Shown piece after piece: positions 1 to 8,516 of a DNA stretch of 64,000 nucleotides. This stretch comes from JACRDG01 sp963760985. GTDB taxonomy: Bacteria > Desulfobacterota > Desulfomonilia > Desulfomonilales > Desulfomonilaceae. The DNA is taken from NCBI GenBank assembly GCA_963760985.1, contig CAVXFM010000004.1, positions 186,001 to 250,000 of the forward strand. Reading direction: 5' to 3'. A model generated the notes under the pieces. It worked only from the letters and a program-made list of their open reading frames with translations, was not told the origin of the DNA and searched no databases. The position numbers were made by a program, and so were the translations under genes. The number at the start of each line of letters is the position of its first letter. Within the stretch, counting starts at the first letter, position 1.

Positions 1-1478
1 TCCTCGGCCGTGAAGGTGGAAAGGGTCAAGTCCCCTTTCATTCTCCATTCTCTTTCTGCCGACCAGTGTGTGCCTTGAGTTCGGTGAATCTGGAACAGGT
101 ACTTCAAGTCGTCGGACAAATCCCGGAAAAATTCTTCCACCGCGTAGATCACAGGTCGTGCCCCCATGCTGAAAAGACGCTCTTTTTTCAGGGCAATGCC
201 GTAAGGCTCGAACGACCAGCGCAGCAACCCCGGTCGCCATGCAGTAAGTTCCTGCAAATCTTTCGGGAGTAACTCGGTAAAACAGATAACCGGAGTATTT
301 CCTCGGACAAGTCTGGGGGAAGCGCGGATCGTATCCTGCTCGAGGATACGGAGAAGCGAGTCGAACCCGGTGTGGGCTGCTCCGGGACGGTCCTCAATGA
401 GCGCTCTGCTATATTCCGCATTCGTCTGGCCTGGCCAAGGTCCGACGCAGGATCTGGTATAATGAATGAGATAGGAACATCGGTCGGCCAAATCTCTGGC
501 GTCTCGCACGGAATACGAGCCAAACTGTGCTGGCTCGATTCGTCCCATTGTCGCACGCCTGCCGGTAAGCATGACCGGCTTCTTCTTCTTTTCCGCAGTG
601 CAGACCGAGACATTGCAACCGGTCGACAAGGATGGCTGCCCCTCATGCAAAGGTGACGGCCGGATGGGAATCTTGCGTTTTGCAGCTATGCGCAGCACCG
701 ATTCCATGTTTCCTTTGGGCCGGACCTCCGCGACCATGATCGTTGACGCCAACGCGGTAACGAGATGATCTCGCGCGACGTAGCGAGAACTGCGAGATGG
801 CCGTTTGCCTGGCGGAAACGCGGACACAAACAAGGTGTGGTCCATGTCGAACAAATCGCCCCACTGTGCCATGAATCTACTCAGTGAAGACGCTGAAGCC
901 ATGAACGGCAAGACATCGTCACAGACGATGATTGTGGGAGAACCTCTGGCCAGCTCGCTGACCACTGTGTGAGCGGGGGGCCCGTACCCTGACACCACCG
1001 CAAAATGGTTCTCCAGAGCAGAGCGAACCATGGCCTTGGTAGCCAAGAGCCAAGGATCACGGGGACCAATGTGGCGCGGTTTTCTCGAGTTCAGGATCGC
1101 AGCGGCCGGCTGATCGAGAAGCGAGCGTTTCCCCATCGCGAACCACACGGGAGGGAGGTCATGGAGCCACGCGCAGGGCGCTTGTACGTCCCCCTGCTCT
1201 ATCGGCCATATGTCTCGATTCAACCAGGTCTCAGAAAGCTTTTCGGCTCTCTCGAAAGCGGACGATCGGGGACACCCGCGCGGCGCGCGCGTCAGCCCTG
1301 CAGCGTCCAAAACCGCGGCCACGCTTCCGGTCATACCCTTGCGCGTGTGGAGCGCGAGGGAGCGTGCCTGAGCGAGAATTTCGGATCGGACACGCCAATC
1401 CACATCTCTGCGTGGCATGAGAAGGGCTGCAAGGAAAAGAACCGCGTGCTGATGAGCGTGTCGGGTGCCACTGTCCAT
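1..1478 (-). CDS. DprA/SLOG-like protein with C-terminal abortive-infection-like domain (partial)
   Basis: Partial: the reading frame is open from ATG 1478 to the left edge, giving at least 492 residues, with an in-frame stop just upstream at 1491-1493. Residues about 113-270 resemble DprA/Smf: LPPVWFAMG, then AAILNSRKP, VVSGYGPPAHTVV near residue 160, SAFPPGKRPSR near 219, then RDHLVTALAS and a V-A-E strand. That is the Rossmann-like SLOG fold that binds DNA in DprA and nucleotides in LOG/SLOG proteins. From about residue 390 a second region reads TPVICFTELLP, then YGIALKKE and GARPVIY, a pattern I associate with AbiGi/DUF2971-type abortive-infection proteins. Canonical DprA loads RecA on ssDNA during transformation, but here the usual glycine-rich SG-GID motif is replaced by SGYGPPAHT and the protein is larger than DprA. 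A nucleotide-sensing or defence role is inference. comEC lies 2 kb away in opposite orientation. Confidence 0.7.
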   Translation of the reverse strand, partial: MDSGTRHAHQHAVLFLAALLMPRRDVDWRVRSEILAQARSLALHTRKGMTGSVAAVLDAAGLTRAPRGCPRSSAFERAEKLSETWLNRDIWPIEQGDVQAPCAWLHDLPPVWFAMGKRSLLDQPAAAILNSRKPRHIGPRDPWLLATKAMVRSALENHFAVVSGYGPPAHTVVSELARGSPTIIVCDDVLPFMASASSLSRFMAQWGDLFDMDHTLFVSAFPPGKRPSRSSRYVARDHLVTALASTIMVAEVRPKGNMESVLRIAAKRKIPIRPSPLHEGQPSLSTGCNVSVCTAEKKKKPVMLTGRRATMGRIEPAQFGSYSVRDARDLADRCSYLIHYTRSCVGPWPGQTNAEYSRALIEDRPGAAHTGFDSLLRILEQDTIRASPRLVRGNTPVICFTELLPKDLQELTAWRPGLLRWSFEPYGIALKKERLFSMGARPVIYAVEEFFRDLSDDLKYLFQIHRTQGTHWSAEREWRMKGDLTLSTFTAE

Positions 1479-1492
1479 GGCTGACTCATGCT

Positions 1493-1777
1493 ATTGATCG
1501 CGACCCGATATCGTCTTTACCGCGGAGCCTGTCGGATAACCACAATCGCGGCGACAATCTGCCTACTCAGCACCTCGCAAAAGGGTCTCCTGCCTCGGTA
1601 CCGCAATCGTTTGGGAGTTGTCTGGAAAGAGGTCAGGGGAGAAACCTGTTCATAAGATGGTTTTCACCCCGGGACCTCTCTTTCATGGACAAGGTGAGGG
1701 ACTTGCCAATGTGGTTCCGCATCTTTGGAAGAGTCTCAGCGACTCCGGATTGCGCAACGGCCTTCATTGGCGCGACT
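1493..1777. other. non-coding gap, nothing recognised
   Basis: About 285 bases between the small basic protein and the DprA-like gene. Reading frames on both strands are short and lack a ribosome-binding site or family resemblance. No hairpin followed by a T-run was seen. Confidence 0.4.
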
Positions 1778-2035
1778 TCACTCCACGGGATCTGATGAAG
1801 AGTCATCGGGATTGTGCGGAGCAGCCGTGGTCGGGGCATTCTTGCCAGGCTCATCAGGCGTGGAGCGCCGACTTGCCTTACGCTGCTCCAGTTCATCGAT
1901 GGGATTCCTCTTCCTGAACAGAAAGAATCCGTTGGACTCTGAGGTAAGCCCCGCAGTAATCTCCACACTCTTCTTGCGGCGCTTGACCGCCCCTAGTCGG
2001 GCTTCCATCCGAAATCTCGGTTTCGTGTGTTTCAC
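1778..2035 (-). CDS. small basic hypothetical protein
   Basis: An 86-residue frame beginning at GTG 2035, preceded by AAAGGGGATC, a usable ribosome-binding site. It starts 26 bases after the stop of the upstream gene on the same strand. The N-terminal half is rich in Lys and Arg; the C-terminal half is polar with Pro, Ser and Asp and looks disordered. No motif is recognised. Support is position, spacing and the ribosome-binding site only; an in-frame extension upstream overlaps the preceding gene and is unlikely. Confidence 0.4.
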   Translation of the reverse strand: MKHTKPRFRMEARLGAVKRRKKSVEITAGLTSESNGFFLFRKRNPIDELEQRKASRRSTPDEPGKNAPTTAAPHNPDDSSSDPVE

Positions 2036-2061
2036 GGTGAGATCCCCTTTGCGAGCCGGAC

Positions 2062-2403
2062 TTAGCCCAGGAGTTCTTCGACAGCGTCTTCCAATACATA
2101 CACCGAGCCGTCTCGGTCCGTGTACAGAGGAATGTTTTCGGAAATGGCATACTTCCCGTCCGACAGGACTACGACTCGTCCCTCGGATTTGACCAGCGAG
2201 GCCATCTCGTCCGGAGTGACCTTCCACGGGATCTCATCCTGGTCGAGAACATGGTTCCCGTTCCAATGCACGTTGAATGAGGTGCTCGTTTTCTTGTACA
2301 AGTCTTTTACCGTATGCCAACCCTCGGAATTCACGACAGGAAGGAGGTCTTCCTGAACGCCAATCGGGATTACGAGTAGCAGCTTCTTTGGTGGTTCGGC
2401 CAT
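2062..2403 (-). CDS. conserved-looking hypothetical protein, 113 aa
   Basis: Starts at ATG 2403 (MAEPPKK); a TTG twelve bases upstream is possible but neither has a clear ribosome-binding site. The protein begins with a hydrophobic strand (LLLVIPIGV), followed by mixed alpha/beta sequence with a WHTVKDLYKK segment and a C-terminal acidic helix. Codon use and composition look like a real gene. It lies between the RodZ-like gene and the small basic protein on the same strand and may be co-transcribed with both. The family is not recognised and no function is proposed. Confidence 0.6.
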   Translation of the reverse strand: MAEPPKKLLLVIPIGVQEDLLPVVNSEGWHTVKDLYKKTSTSFNVHWNGNHVLDQDEIPWKVTPDEMASLVKSEGRVVVLSDGKYAISENIPLYTDRDGSVYVLEDAVEELLG

Positions 2404-2499
2404 GAGAGTGCTCAAACAAATTGACTTAGCCCTCGGCCGGAGGCACGAGGGGTTATGCAGTGGCAGAGGCCTGTGGCCTGACCGACCGCGCGCTCACCT

Positions 2500-3267
2500 C
2501 TACGGAAGAGTCAAGGACAGGGTCTGATTGACTTTTCCGAGGGACGGCAACTCCCGTCCATCGAACCGCAGCCGCAATCCGCCTGCGTTTCCAGTCTGCA
2601 AATGGAAACCTGACTTGGCCGTGAATATCTGGATCTCGTCCGGGGCCATCATCAACTCTTCGGGAGGACCATTGTCCGGCTCAACGCGGACCCACGCTTT
2701 GGAAACGGCCCTGATTTCAAGAATCTTCTTCCCATCTTGGTTGGTGCCCCGATCGTCGAACGAAGTCTGTAGCGACTCCTGATTCGTTTCCTTGGAGGCA
2801 ACAGGAGTCCGTCCCTTGACCGGCTGCACCGTGGTGACCGTCGGCAATCCGCTCTTCGCTCCGTGGTCGGAAGGCATGAGCCTGGTTATGCCCGTGGTAA
2901 GGAGAATGATCAGCGACACTACCCCGGCAGCAGTGAGGACCACGGTAAACCATGGATTGTGAATGAATGACCCCGACACGGGTTCCTGGTGGAAGACCGG
3001 ATGCTCTTCTTCCGAATAATCAGGGAGTTCTCCTTGTTTGACGAACTCGTCAAACCGCGCCAAGGCCTCGTCCGGGTTCATTTCCAGGTCGCGAATGTAC
3101 GACCGTATGAAACCTTTGACGAATACCCGGGGCGGAAGAAGGTCGTACCTGTCCGATTCCAGGAGGACAAGATTGGACACTGCAATCTTGGTACTGTCGG
3201 AGATTTGTTCCAGTGTCTTGCCCTTTTCCTCGCGTAAGCCCTTCAAGTATGCGCCGAAGGATTCCAT
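2500..3267 (-). CDS. RodZ-like membrane protein with N-terminal HTH
   Basis: 255 residues from ATG 3267, chosen because GGAAGG sits five bases upstream. Residues 1-70 form a Cro/C1-type helix-turn-helix (LREEKGKTLEQISDSTKI, then RVFVKGFIRSYI), as in RodZ and related HTH_25 proteins. One membrane segment lies near residues 105-127 (TVVLTAAGVVSLIILL). The periplasmic part ends in a beta-rich DUF4115-like domain (WVRVEPDNG, then GNAGGLRLRFDGREL). RodZ anchors MreB to the inner membrane and sets rod shape; in RodZ the HTH binds MreB, not DNA. No mreB is in the window, so a regulatory HTH-TM protein is an alternative. It is divergent from comEC across a short gap. Confidence 0.75.
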   Translation of the reverse strand: MESFGAYLKGLREEKGKTLEQISDSTKIAVSNLVLLESDRYDLLPPRVFVKGFIRSYIRDLEMNPDEALARFDEFVKQGELPDYSEEEHPVFHQEPVSGSFIHNPWFTVVLTAAGVVSLIILLTTGITRLMPSDHGAKSGLPTVTTVQPVKGRTPVASKETNQESLQTSFDDRGTNQDGKKILEIRAVSKAWVRVEPDNGPPEELMMAPDEIQIFTAKSGFHLQTGNAGGLRLRFDGRELPSLGKVNQTLSLTLP

Positions 3268-3315
3268 CAGTCCTTCCAAACCGTTATCAGGTCACTTCCG
3301 GGAATCACTTTTTGC

Positions 3316-6129
3316 TTGTTACCACACCGAATGTGTGTGAAATTCGGACCGATTCTCCCGTTTTCGACGATGAAGAAAGCCGGTCGGCATTCCATATCCT
3401 TCGTATTCGGCCGTTTCCGTCGAGACCTCTTGAATTCGATTATCACTCCGGCTCAGGATGATCAAGTGTTTATTTCCAAAGGGCCCCCACGATTGCTGGC
3501 CGCCGCGTGCTGGAAAATGCTGCAAGGTCGTTTCTGCGCGGTGGCCTTAGCATTTCTGTGCGCGGGCATCCTGACTGCCAGGCTTATTACGTTACCTGAT
3601 TCCTCCTGGACCTTTGTTTCCTTGATTCCTGCACTCTTTCTGCTGTTCGTCGCGGTGAAACGCCCACGACCGGGTGCGAGTTTTCGAAAAACAGACGATC
3701 AGGGGGCCGTGGCGAGTTCATTCGTTGCACCGGGAAGAACCCTTTTGCTCGCAACAGGGGCCTTTTTCTTTTTTCTCGGACTCCACACTACCACGGACGA
3801 GATGCGATTGGGACAAGACTTTGAGCCGTCCCCCGGCTTCTGCTCGATCTACGCTACCGTGTCCAAGACCCTGGGAACGGCACAAGACTTCCGTATACTA
3901 CTCCTGAAAGCCGGATACAACCAGAGCGAAAATCGTACGTTGCCAGGTTGCGGAAGGCTCTTTCTCAGAAATGATTTCATTTCGCTGTGTTCAGGAGACC
4001 GAATCGCCTTTCGTGGGCGCATCAGAAAACCCCGAAACCTGGGCAACCCCGGCGAATTTGATTGGGCTTCCTATTGCAGAAACGATGGCATCGTATGGCT
4101 CGTGTCGGTGGTGAAGCCTGATGGCGTCCTACTGATTCATCGGGGATCACGGTGGAATCCCTCCGCGGTCCTCTATGACACGCGAGAAGCGATGCGGTTG
4201 TTCTTGGACAAATGCTCCGGACGTTTTTTGGCGAGGTGGGTAGATGGGCAGACTGCCCAAGACGTGCGGACTTTTCTCAAAGCTATCATTCTAGGGGATC
4301 GCAGCGAGATCGGTTACACGGTGAGGTCCACGTTTGCAGATTCCGGGTTGGTGCACGCGCTGTCTGCTTCCGGAGTGCATGTGGCAATAGTGGCACTACT
4401 TACCTTGATCCTCGTCAAGATCGTGACGCGCGGGGCCCCTGCAGTCTTTCTCTGGATGCCTCTGGGGAAGATTTCCGCGGCAGCGGCAATTCCTGCGATG
4501 GTGACGTATTGCATGCTCGTAGGAGCAAGCGCGCCGGCAGTCAGGGCCACCATCATGGGAGTCGTATTGTGCCTGGCGATCCTGGCCGATCGCAGGTGGG
4601 ATTCGTTCAACTCCTTGATTGTCGCTGCTTTCCTCATTCTTCTCTTGTATCCGCTCTCCTTGTTTGCCGTGGACTTTCAGCTTTCCTTCGTGGCAGTAGC
4701 AGGCATTTTGCTGGTAGCTCCGTCTCTGCAGCGTCATATGCAAGAAGCGCTTGCTCACGATCCGGGACAGTGCGGTGGGATGCCCCCGGGCAGAGTCGCT
4801 CGTTTCACCCGGAGATTACTCTTCGGCGCAGCCTTCGTACTGATCACGTCCTTGGGCGCTACTCTTGCAGTAACACCCCTCGTTATCCAGTTCTTCCATT
4901 CTTTTCCCGTGTACACGCTGTTTGCGAACCTTCTGGCTGATTCGCTGTTGACGGTGGCTCTGTTTTTCGGGCTGTGCGGAAGTGTGATCGGGCTGTTCTC
5001 CTCCGGTCTGGGTTTGCTGGTACTTCTCCCTGCCGATGTGTGCAGCTATTTCACGATCAAATTGGCTGCAGCGGTCTCGGCCATGCCGTATAGCACCCTC
5101 AAAGTGCGCCACATGACCGTCCTGGAATTTCTCTGCGTGAGCGCGGTGGTGTGTACCGTAATATGGACCATCCGAAAGCCGGACAGCGGATCGTTGAAGC
5201 GCGTGGCTATCGCGTGTGGCGGTCTCGCTGCCAGCGTGGTGATTTCATCTCTGTGGGTGGCCGACCGTGTAGACATGCGGGTGACCTTCCTGAACGTGGG
5301 CAAAGCGGATGCCGCATTTGTCGAGCCACGCGGCTCCAATGGCCTCCTGATTGACGGGGGGCTACGAAATGAATATTTCGACTCCGGCCCAAGTATTATT
5401 CTGCCTTTTCTCTGGTGGAGCGGAAAACGGACAATAGATGGAATCATTATCAGTCATCCGCAGATGGACCACATGGGTGGTCTGCTCTCGGTCGTGCCTC
5501 ACGCGCTGCCTGCCCGCGTGTGGTGGAATCCTGTGGACCCTTGCCCGGATTATGTGAAGCAGATTCTCGCGGAAGCTCGGAAAACCGGCTCACAGGTGCT
5601 CCCTGCCGACAGAAACCGCGCTTCGGTGCGAATCGGTACGGCACTGATTCGTTTCCTCAACCCACCCTGCCCACCGGGTTTCGCTGCCGATCCCCATGCG
5701 CTCAACGACGCGACCGTAGTATGCAGAATCGAATGCGGAAGAGTGGCGGTTCTGTTCACAGGTGACCTGGAAGCTGCGGGGGAAGCAGAACTCGTGGCCT
5801 CAGGTTTGCCGCTGGCAGCGGATGTATTGAAGGTAGGCCATCACGGTTCCAGGACTTCAACCTCGCGTCTCTTCGTAGAGGCAGTGCGACCAAAGGTGGC
5901 GATTATCTCATGCGACTATCCACCGGCTCGCGGATCTTCCGGGCGTGAGGTGGTGGACCGGCTCCTCTCCGCGGGCTCACAAGTCTTCTGGACCGGCAAG
6001 GACGGAGCGGTTACCGTGGAAACCGACGGCAAGACGCTTCGCGTGAGCACGGGCAGCGGCACACCGAAAGGACACGCAATCGGCAATTCGCGGTCGATTT
6101 TGGTTGACACCGCAAAGGTCTGCCGCTAA
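3316..6129 (+). CDS. comEC: ComEC/Rec2-family DNA internalisation protein
   Basis: Up to 937 residues. The start is uncertain: TTG 3316, ATG 3370 and ATG 3517 are in frame and none has a strong ribosome-binding site; family length fits the later ones. Order of parts: N-terminal membrane segments (about 70-130), an OB-like DUF4131 region (about 160-300), the multi-pass Competence domain starting at FLKAIILGDRSEIG and HALSASGVHVAIV (about 320-640), and a C-terminal metallo-beta-lactamase domain from FLNVGKADAAF (about 655) through SHPQMDHMGG, LFTGDLEAAGE and VLKVGHHGSRTS. The HxxxDH motif is kept. ComEC forms the inner-membrane channel for single-stranded DNA in natural transformation, and the lactamase domain may degrade one strand. 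No other competence gene is nearby apart from the DprA-like protein. Confidence 0.9.
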   Translation: MLPHRMCVKFGPILPFSTMKKAGRHSISFVFGRFRRDLLNSIITPAQDDQVFISKGPPRLLAAACWKMLQGRFCAVALAFLCAGILTARLITLPDSSWTFVSLIPALFLLFVAVKRPRPGASFRKTDDQGAVASSFVAPGRTLLLATGAFFFFLGLHTTTDEMRLGQDFEPSPGFCSIYATVSKTLGTAQDFRILLLKAGYNQSENRTLPGCGRLFLRNDFISLCSGDRIAFRGRIRKPRNLGNPGEFDWASYCRNDGIVWLVSVVKPDGVLLIHRGSRWNPSAVLYDTREAMRLFLDKCSGRFLARWVDGQTAQDVRTFLKAIILGDRSEIGYTVRSTFADSGLVHALSASGVHVAIVALLTLILVKIVTRGAPAVFLWMPLGKISAAAAIPAMVTYCMLVGASAPAVRATIMGVVLCLAILADRRWDSFNSLIVAAFLILLLYPLSLFAVDFQLSFVAVAGILLVAPSLQRHMQEALAHDPGQCGGMPPGRVARFTRRLLFGAAFVLITSLGATLAVTPLVIQFFHSFPVYTLFANLLADSLLTVALFFGLCGSVIGLFSSGLGLLVLLPADVCSYFTIKLAAAVSAMPYSTLKVRHMTVLEFLCVSAVVCTVIWTIRKPDSGSLKRVAIACGGLAASVVISSLWVADRVDMRVTFLNVGKADAAFVEPRGSNGLLIDGGLRNEYFDSGPSIILPFLWWSGKRTIDGIIISHPQMDHMGGLLSVVPHALPARVWWNPVDPCPDYVKQILAEARKTGSQVLPADRNRASVRIGTALIRFLNPPCPPGFAADPHALNDATVVCRIECGRVAVLFTGDLEAAGEAELVASGLPLAADVLKVGHHGSRTSTSRLFVEAVRPKVAIISCDYPPARGSSGREVVDRLLSAGSQVFWTGKDGAVTVETDGKTLRVSTGSGTPKGHAIGNSRSILVDTAKVCR

Positions 6130-6177
6130 GTTTAGTAGTTTAACGGGTTAGTCGTCTTTTCATCAGAGGAACCGTCA

Positions 6178-7122
6178 ATGAGGGTAGGACTCAAGATTTT
6201 CACCGGCAACTCGAACCCCCGCCTCGCAGAAGCAATCACCCGATATATGGGCATCCCCTTGGGAGCGGCCATGGTGGGCTCTTTTAGCGATGGCGAGATT
6301 CAGGTGGAATTCAGGGAAAACGTCCGAGGTATGGACGTCTTTGTCATTCAGTCCACGTGCCAGCCGGTCAATGACAACATCATAGAACTTCTTGTCATGG
6401 TGGATGCCTTGAAAAGAGCCTCCGCAAGCCGCGTGACCGCAGTGATGCCCTACTACGGCTATGCACGGCAAGACCGAAAGGTAGCCAGTCGAGCTCCCAT
6501 TACCGCAAAGCTCATTGCTGACATCATCACGGCAGCAGGAGCGGATCGGGTCCTGACGCTCGATTTGCACGCGGGCCAAATTCAGGGTTTCTTCGACATC
6601 CCTGTCGACCATTTGTATGGAGCGCCCATAATGGCCGCGGCCATCAGCGGGGATCTTCAGACGAGCGAGTGTGCGGTGGTGTCGCCGGATGCGGGTGGTG
6701 TGGAACGCGCCAGGGCCTTTGCGAAACGACTTGGGAGCAATTTGGCCATTATCGATAAGAGGCGTTCCCAACCCAATGAATCCGAGGTCATGAACGTGAT
6801 CGGGGACGTCACAGGACGAGACGCCATTCTGTTCGACGACATGGTGGATACTGCCGGAACGCTTGTAAAAGGAGCCCTCGCGCTTCAAAGAGCAGGGGCG
6901 CGCGACATCTACGCATGCTGCACCCATCCTGTGCTCTCAGGGAACGCGGTGGACAAGATTAACGACTCGCCCATCAAGAGACTCTACATAGCGGACACCA
7001 TACCCACGGAGGCCAAGGTGGCCGCGTGCCCGAAATTGCAGGTGGAGTCTGTGGCTCCGCTACTCGGAGAAGCCATTAGCAGAATACATAGAGAGATTTC
7101 TGTTTCGGAACTATTCATCTAA
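6178..7122 (+). CDS. prs: ribose-phosphate pyrophosphokinase
   Basis: 314 residues, the usual bacterial length. It makes PRPP from ribose 5-phosphate and ATP for nucleotide, histidine, tryptophan and NAD synthesis in the cytosol. Visible motifs: GNSNPRLAEAI at the N-terminus, DGEIQVEFRENVRG, the flexible-loop region YYGYARQDRK, LDLHAGQIQGFFDIPVDHL, SPDAGGVERAR and the PRPP-binding signature ILFDDMVDTAGT. AGAGGAA precedes ATG 6178 by six bases. It lies 48 bases after comEC and 69 bases before rplY, a prs-rplY pairing common in bacteria. Confidence 0.97.
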   Translation: MRVGLKIFTGNSNPRLAEAITRYMGIPLGAAMVGSFSDGEIQVEFRENVRGMDVFVIQSTCQPVNDNIIELLVMVDALKRASASRVTAVMPYYGYARQDRKVASRAPITAKLIADIITAAGADRVLTLDLHAGQIQGFFDIPVDHLYGAPIMAAAISGDLQTSECAVVSPDAGGVERARAFAKRLGSNLAIIDKRRSQPNESEVMNVIGDVTGRDAILFDDMVDTAGTLVKGALALQRAGARDIYACCTHPVLSGNAVDKINDSPIKRLYIADTIPTEAKVAACPKLQVESVAPLLGEAISRIHREISVSELFI

Positions 7123-7191
7123 TACAGCCCCTTCAGGGGACACGCTCGGGGACGAGATCGAGCCTCTCGGAGGCTTGTGCCGGAGGAGATA

Positions 7192-7824
7192 ATGAAGAGG
7201 ATCAGTTTACCTGTGGTTACACGTGCGGAAACCGGTAAGGGCCCCGCGCGGCGTCTGAGAATGACCGGGAACGCGCCCGCGGTGCTCTACGGAAAAAAGA
7301 GTGAGCCTGTCAAACTTGCGGTAAACGTGCGAGAGTTCGGCAAGATACTGGACGAAGTAGGAACCAATGCTCTGTTCGATCTTAAGATCGCGAGCGGAGA
7401 TGGAACCACGTCCAACCGAATCGCAGTGGTCAAGGAACGTCAAGTGCGACCGGTTGATGGATCGCTCGTGCACTTGGACTTCCTCGAAATCTTGATGACG
7501 GAACCGCTTGAGGTGACCATACCGCTACATTTTGAGGGAAAACCGGCAGGTCTGGAAAGAGGCGGAAACCTCCAGACCGTGTCCAAGGATCTGCGCATCT
7601 TGTGCCTGCCTGATGACATTCCCGATTCCATAGTGGTAGACGTTTCAGGGCTGGAATTGGGCCACTCGATTCACGCGGGAGAAATACAGCTGCCCAAGGG
7701 AGCTTCTCTGGCGCAGGATCCGGGGTTGGCCCTCGCGACCGTCCTCGCGCCGAAGAAGGCTGAGGAAGTTCCAGAAGAAGCCGCAGCCGTAGCTGAGGTT
7801 GCCGAGCCCGCGGCCAAGAAGTAG
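7192..7824 (+). CDS. rplY: 50S ribosomal protein L25 / Ctc family
   Basis: 210 residues from ATG 7192; GGAGG lies five bases upstream, which favours this over the GTG at 7177. The N-terminal L25 domain (about 1-95) contains KGPARRLRMTGNAPAVLYG and RPVDGSLVHLDFLEI, binding 5S rRNA. The C-terminal TL5/Ctc beta domain (about 96-190) contains VTIPLHFEGKPAGLERGG and ends in an Ala/Glu-rich tail. Such two-domain forms are the long general-stress (Ctc) type. It follows prs directly, the common arrangement. Confidence 0.95.
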   Translation: MKRISLPVVTRAETGKGPARRLRMTGNAPAVLYGKKSEPVKLAVNVREFGKILDEVGTNALFDLKIASGDGTTSNRIAVVKERQVRPVDGSLVHLDFLEILMTEPLEVTIPLHFEGKPAGLERGGNLQTVSKDLRILCLPDDIPDSIVVDVSGLELGHSIHAGEIQLPKGASLAQDPGLALATVLAPKKAEEVPEEAAAVAEVAEPAAKK

Positions 7825-7940
7825 TGCGAAACCCGTTCAGGCACACTTCCCTGTAACGCGCACAGTCATGAGGGGAGTAGCGGTCGACGGAAGTTCCCGA
7901 GCCAAGGGTACACGCCGGTTCAGCAACGCGAGGCGGGACA

Positions 7941-8513
7941 ATGGGAAAAGGTGTGTTGTTTGTGCTTTCAGCGCCTTCCGGAGCCGGTAAGTCCACGCTC
8001 ATCGAGAGGATTCGACCGCTTTTCCCGGACATGCTCTACTCCGTGTCCTGTACGACTCGGTCGGCCAGAAACGGTGAGATCGACGGGGTCCACTACCACT
8101 TCCTCGGTCCAGATCAGTTTCGGAAAATGATCGAGGAGAACCAATTCCTCGAGTGGAAAGAAGTCCATGGAAACCTGTACGGCACCCCGGCAGATCCGGT
8201 GAAGGAAGCTATAAAGAGCGGTCGGCGCATGATCCTCGACATTGACGTACAAGGAGCTGCCGACGTGTTCCAGAACTTCGCGGAAGCCATCGGAATCTTC
8301 ATTTCCGCGCCTAGCCCGGAAGTCTTGGAGCATCGGCTTCGCGCTCGGGGGACCGACTCTGAAGATTCGATTCGTATTCGGCTTCGCAACGCACAGAATG
8401 AAATGAAGCGGGCAGGAATGTTTCGGCACATCGTTGTCAACGATGACCTCGCCACAGCCACCCAGAGGATCGCGGCGATTATAGGTGAGGAATCTCAGGG
8501 GCCTGCTGCTTGA
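7941..8513 (+). CDS. gmk: guanylate kinase
   Basis: 190 residues. It phosphorylates GMP to GDP with ATP in the cytosol. The P-loop reads SAPSGAGKST at residues 10-19. The GMP-binding segment SCTTRSARNGEIDGVHYHF, the LEWKEVHGNLYGTP loop and LDIDVQGA are all present, and the length is normal. The start has GAGGCGGG upstream. It lies 116 bases after rplY in the same direction and its 3' end almost meets the convergent protease gene (3 bases apart), with no visible terminator between. Confidence 0.96.
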   Translation: MGKGVLFVLSAPSGAGKSTLIERIRPLFPDMLYSVSCTTRSARNGEIDGVHYHFLGPDQFRKMIEENQFLEWKEVHGNLYGTPADPVKEAIKSGRRMILDIDVQGAADVFQNFAEAIGIFISAPSPEVLEHRLRARGTDSEDSIRIRLRNAQNEMKRAGMFRHIVVNDDLATATQRIAAIIGEESQGPAA

Positions 8514-8516
8514 ACG

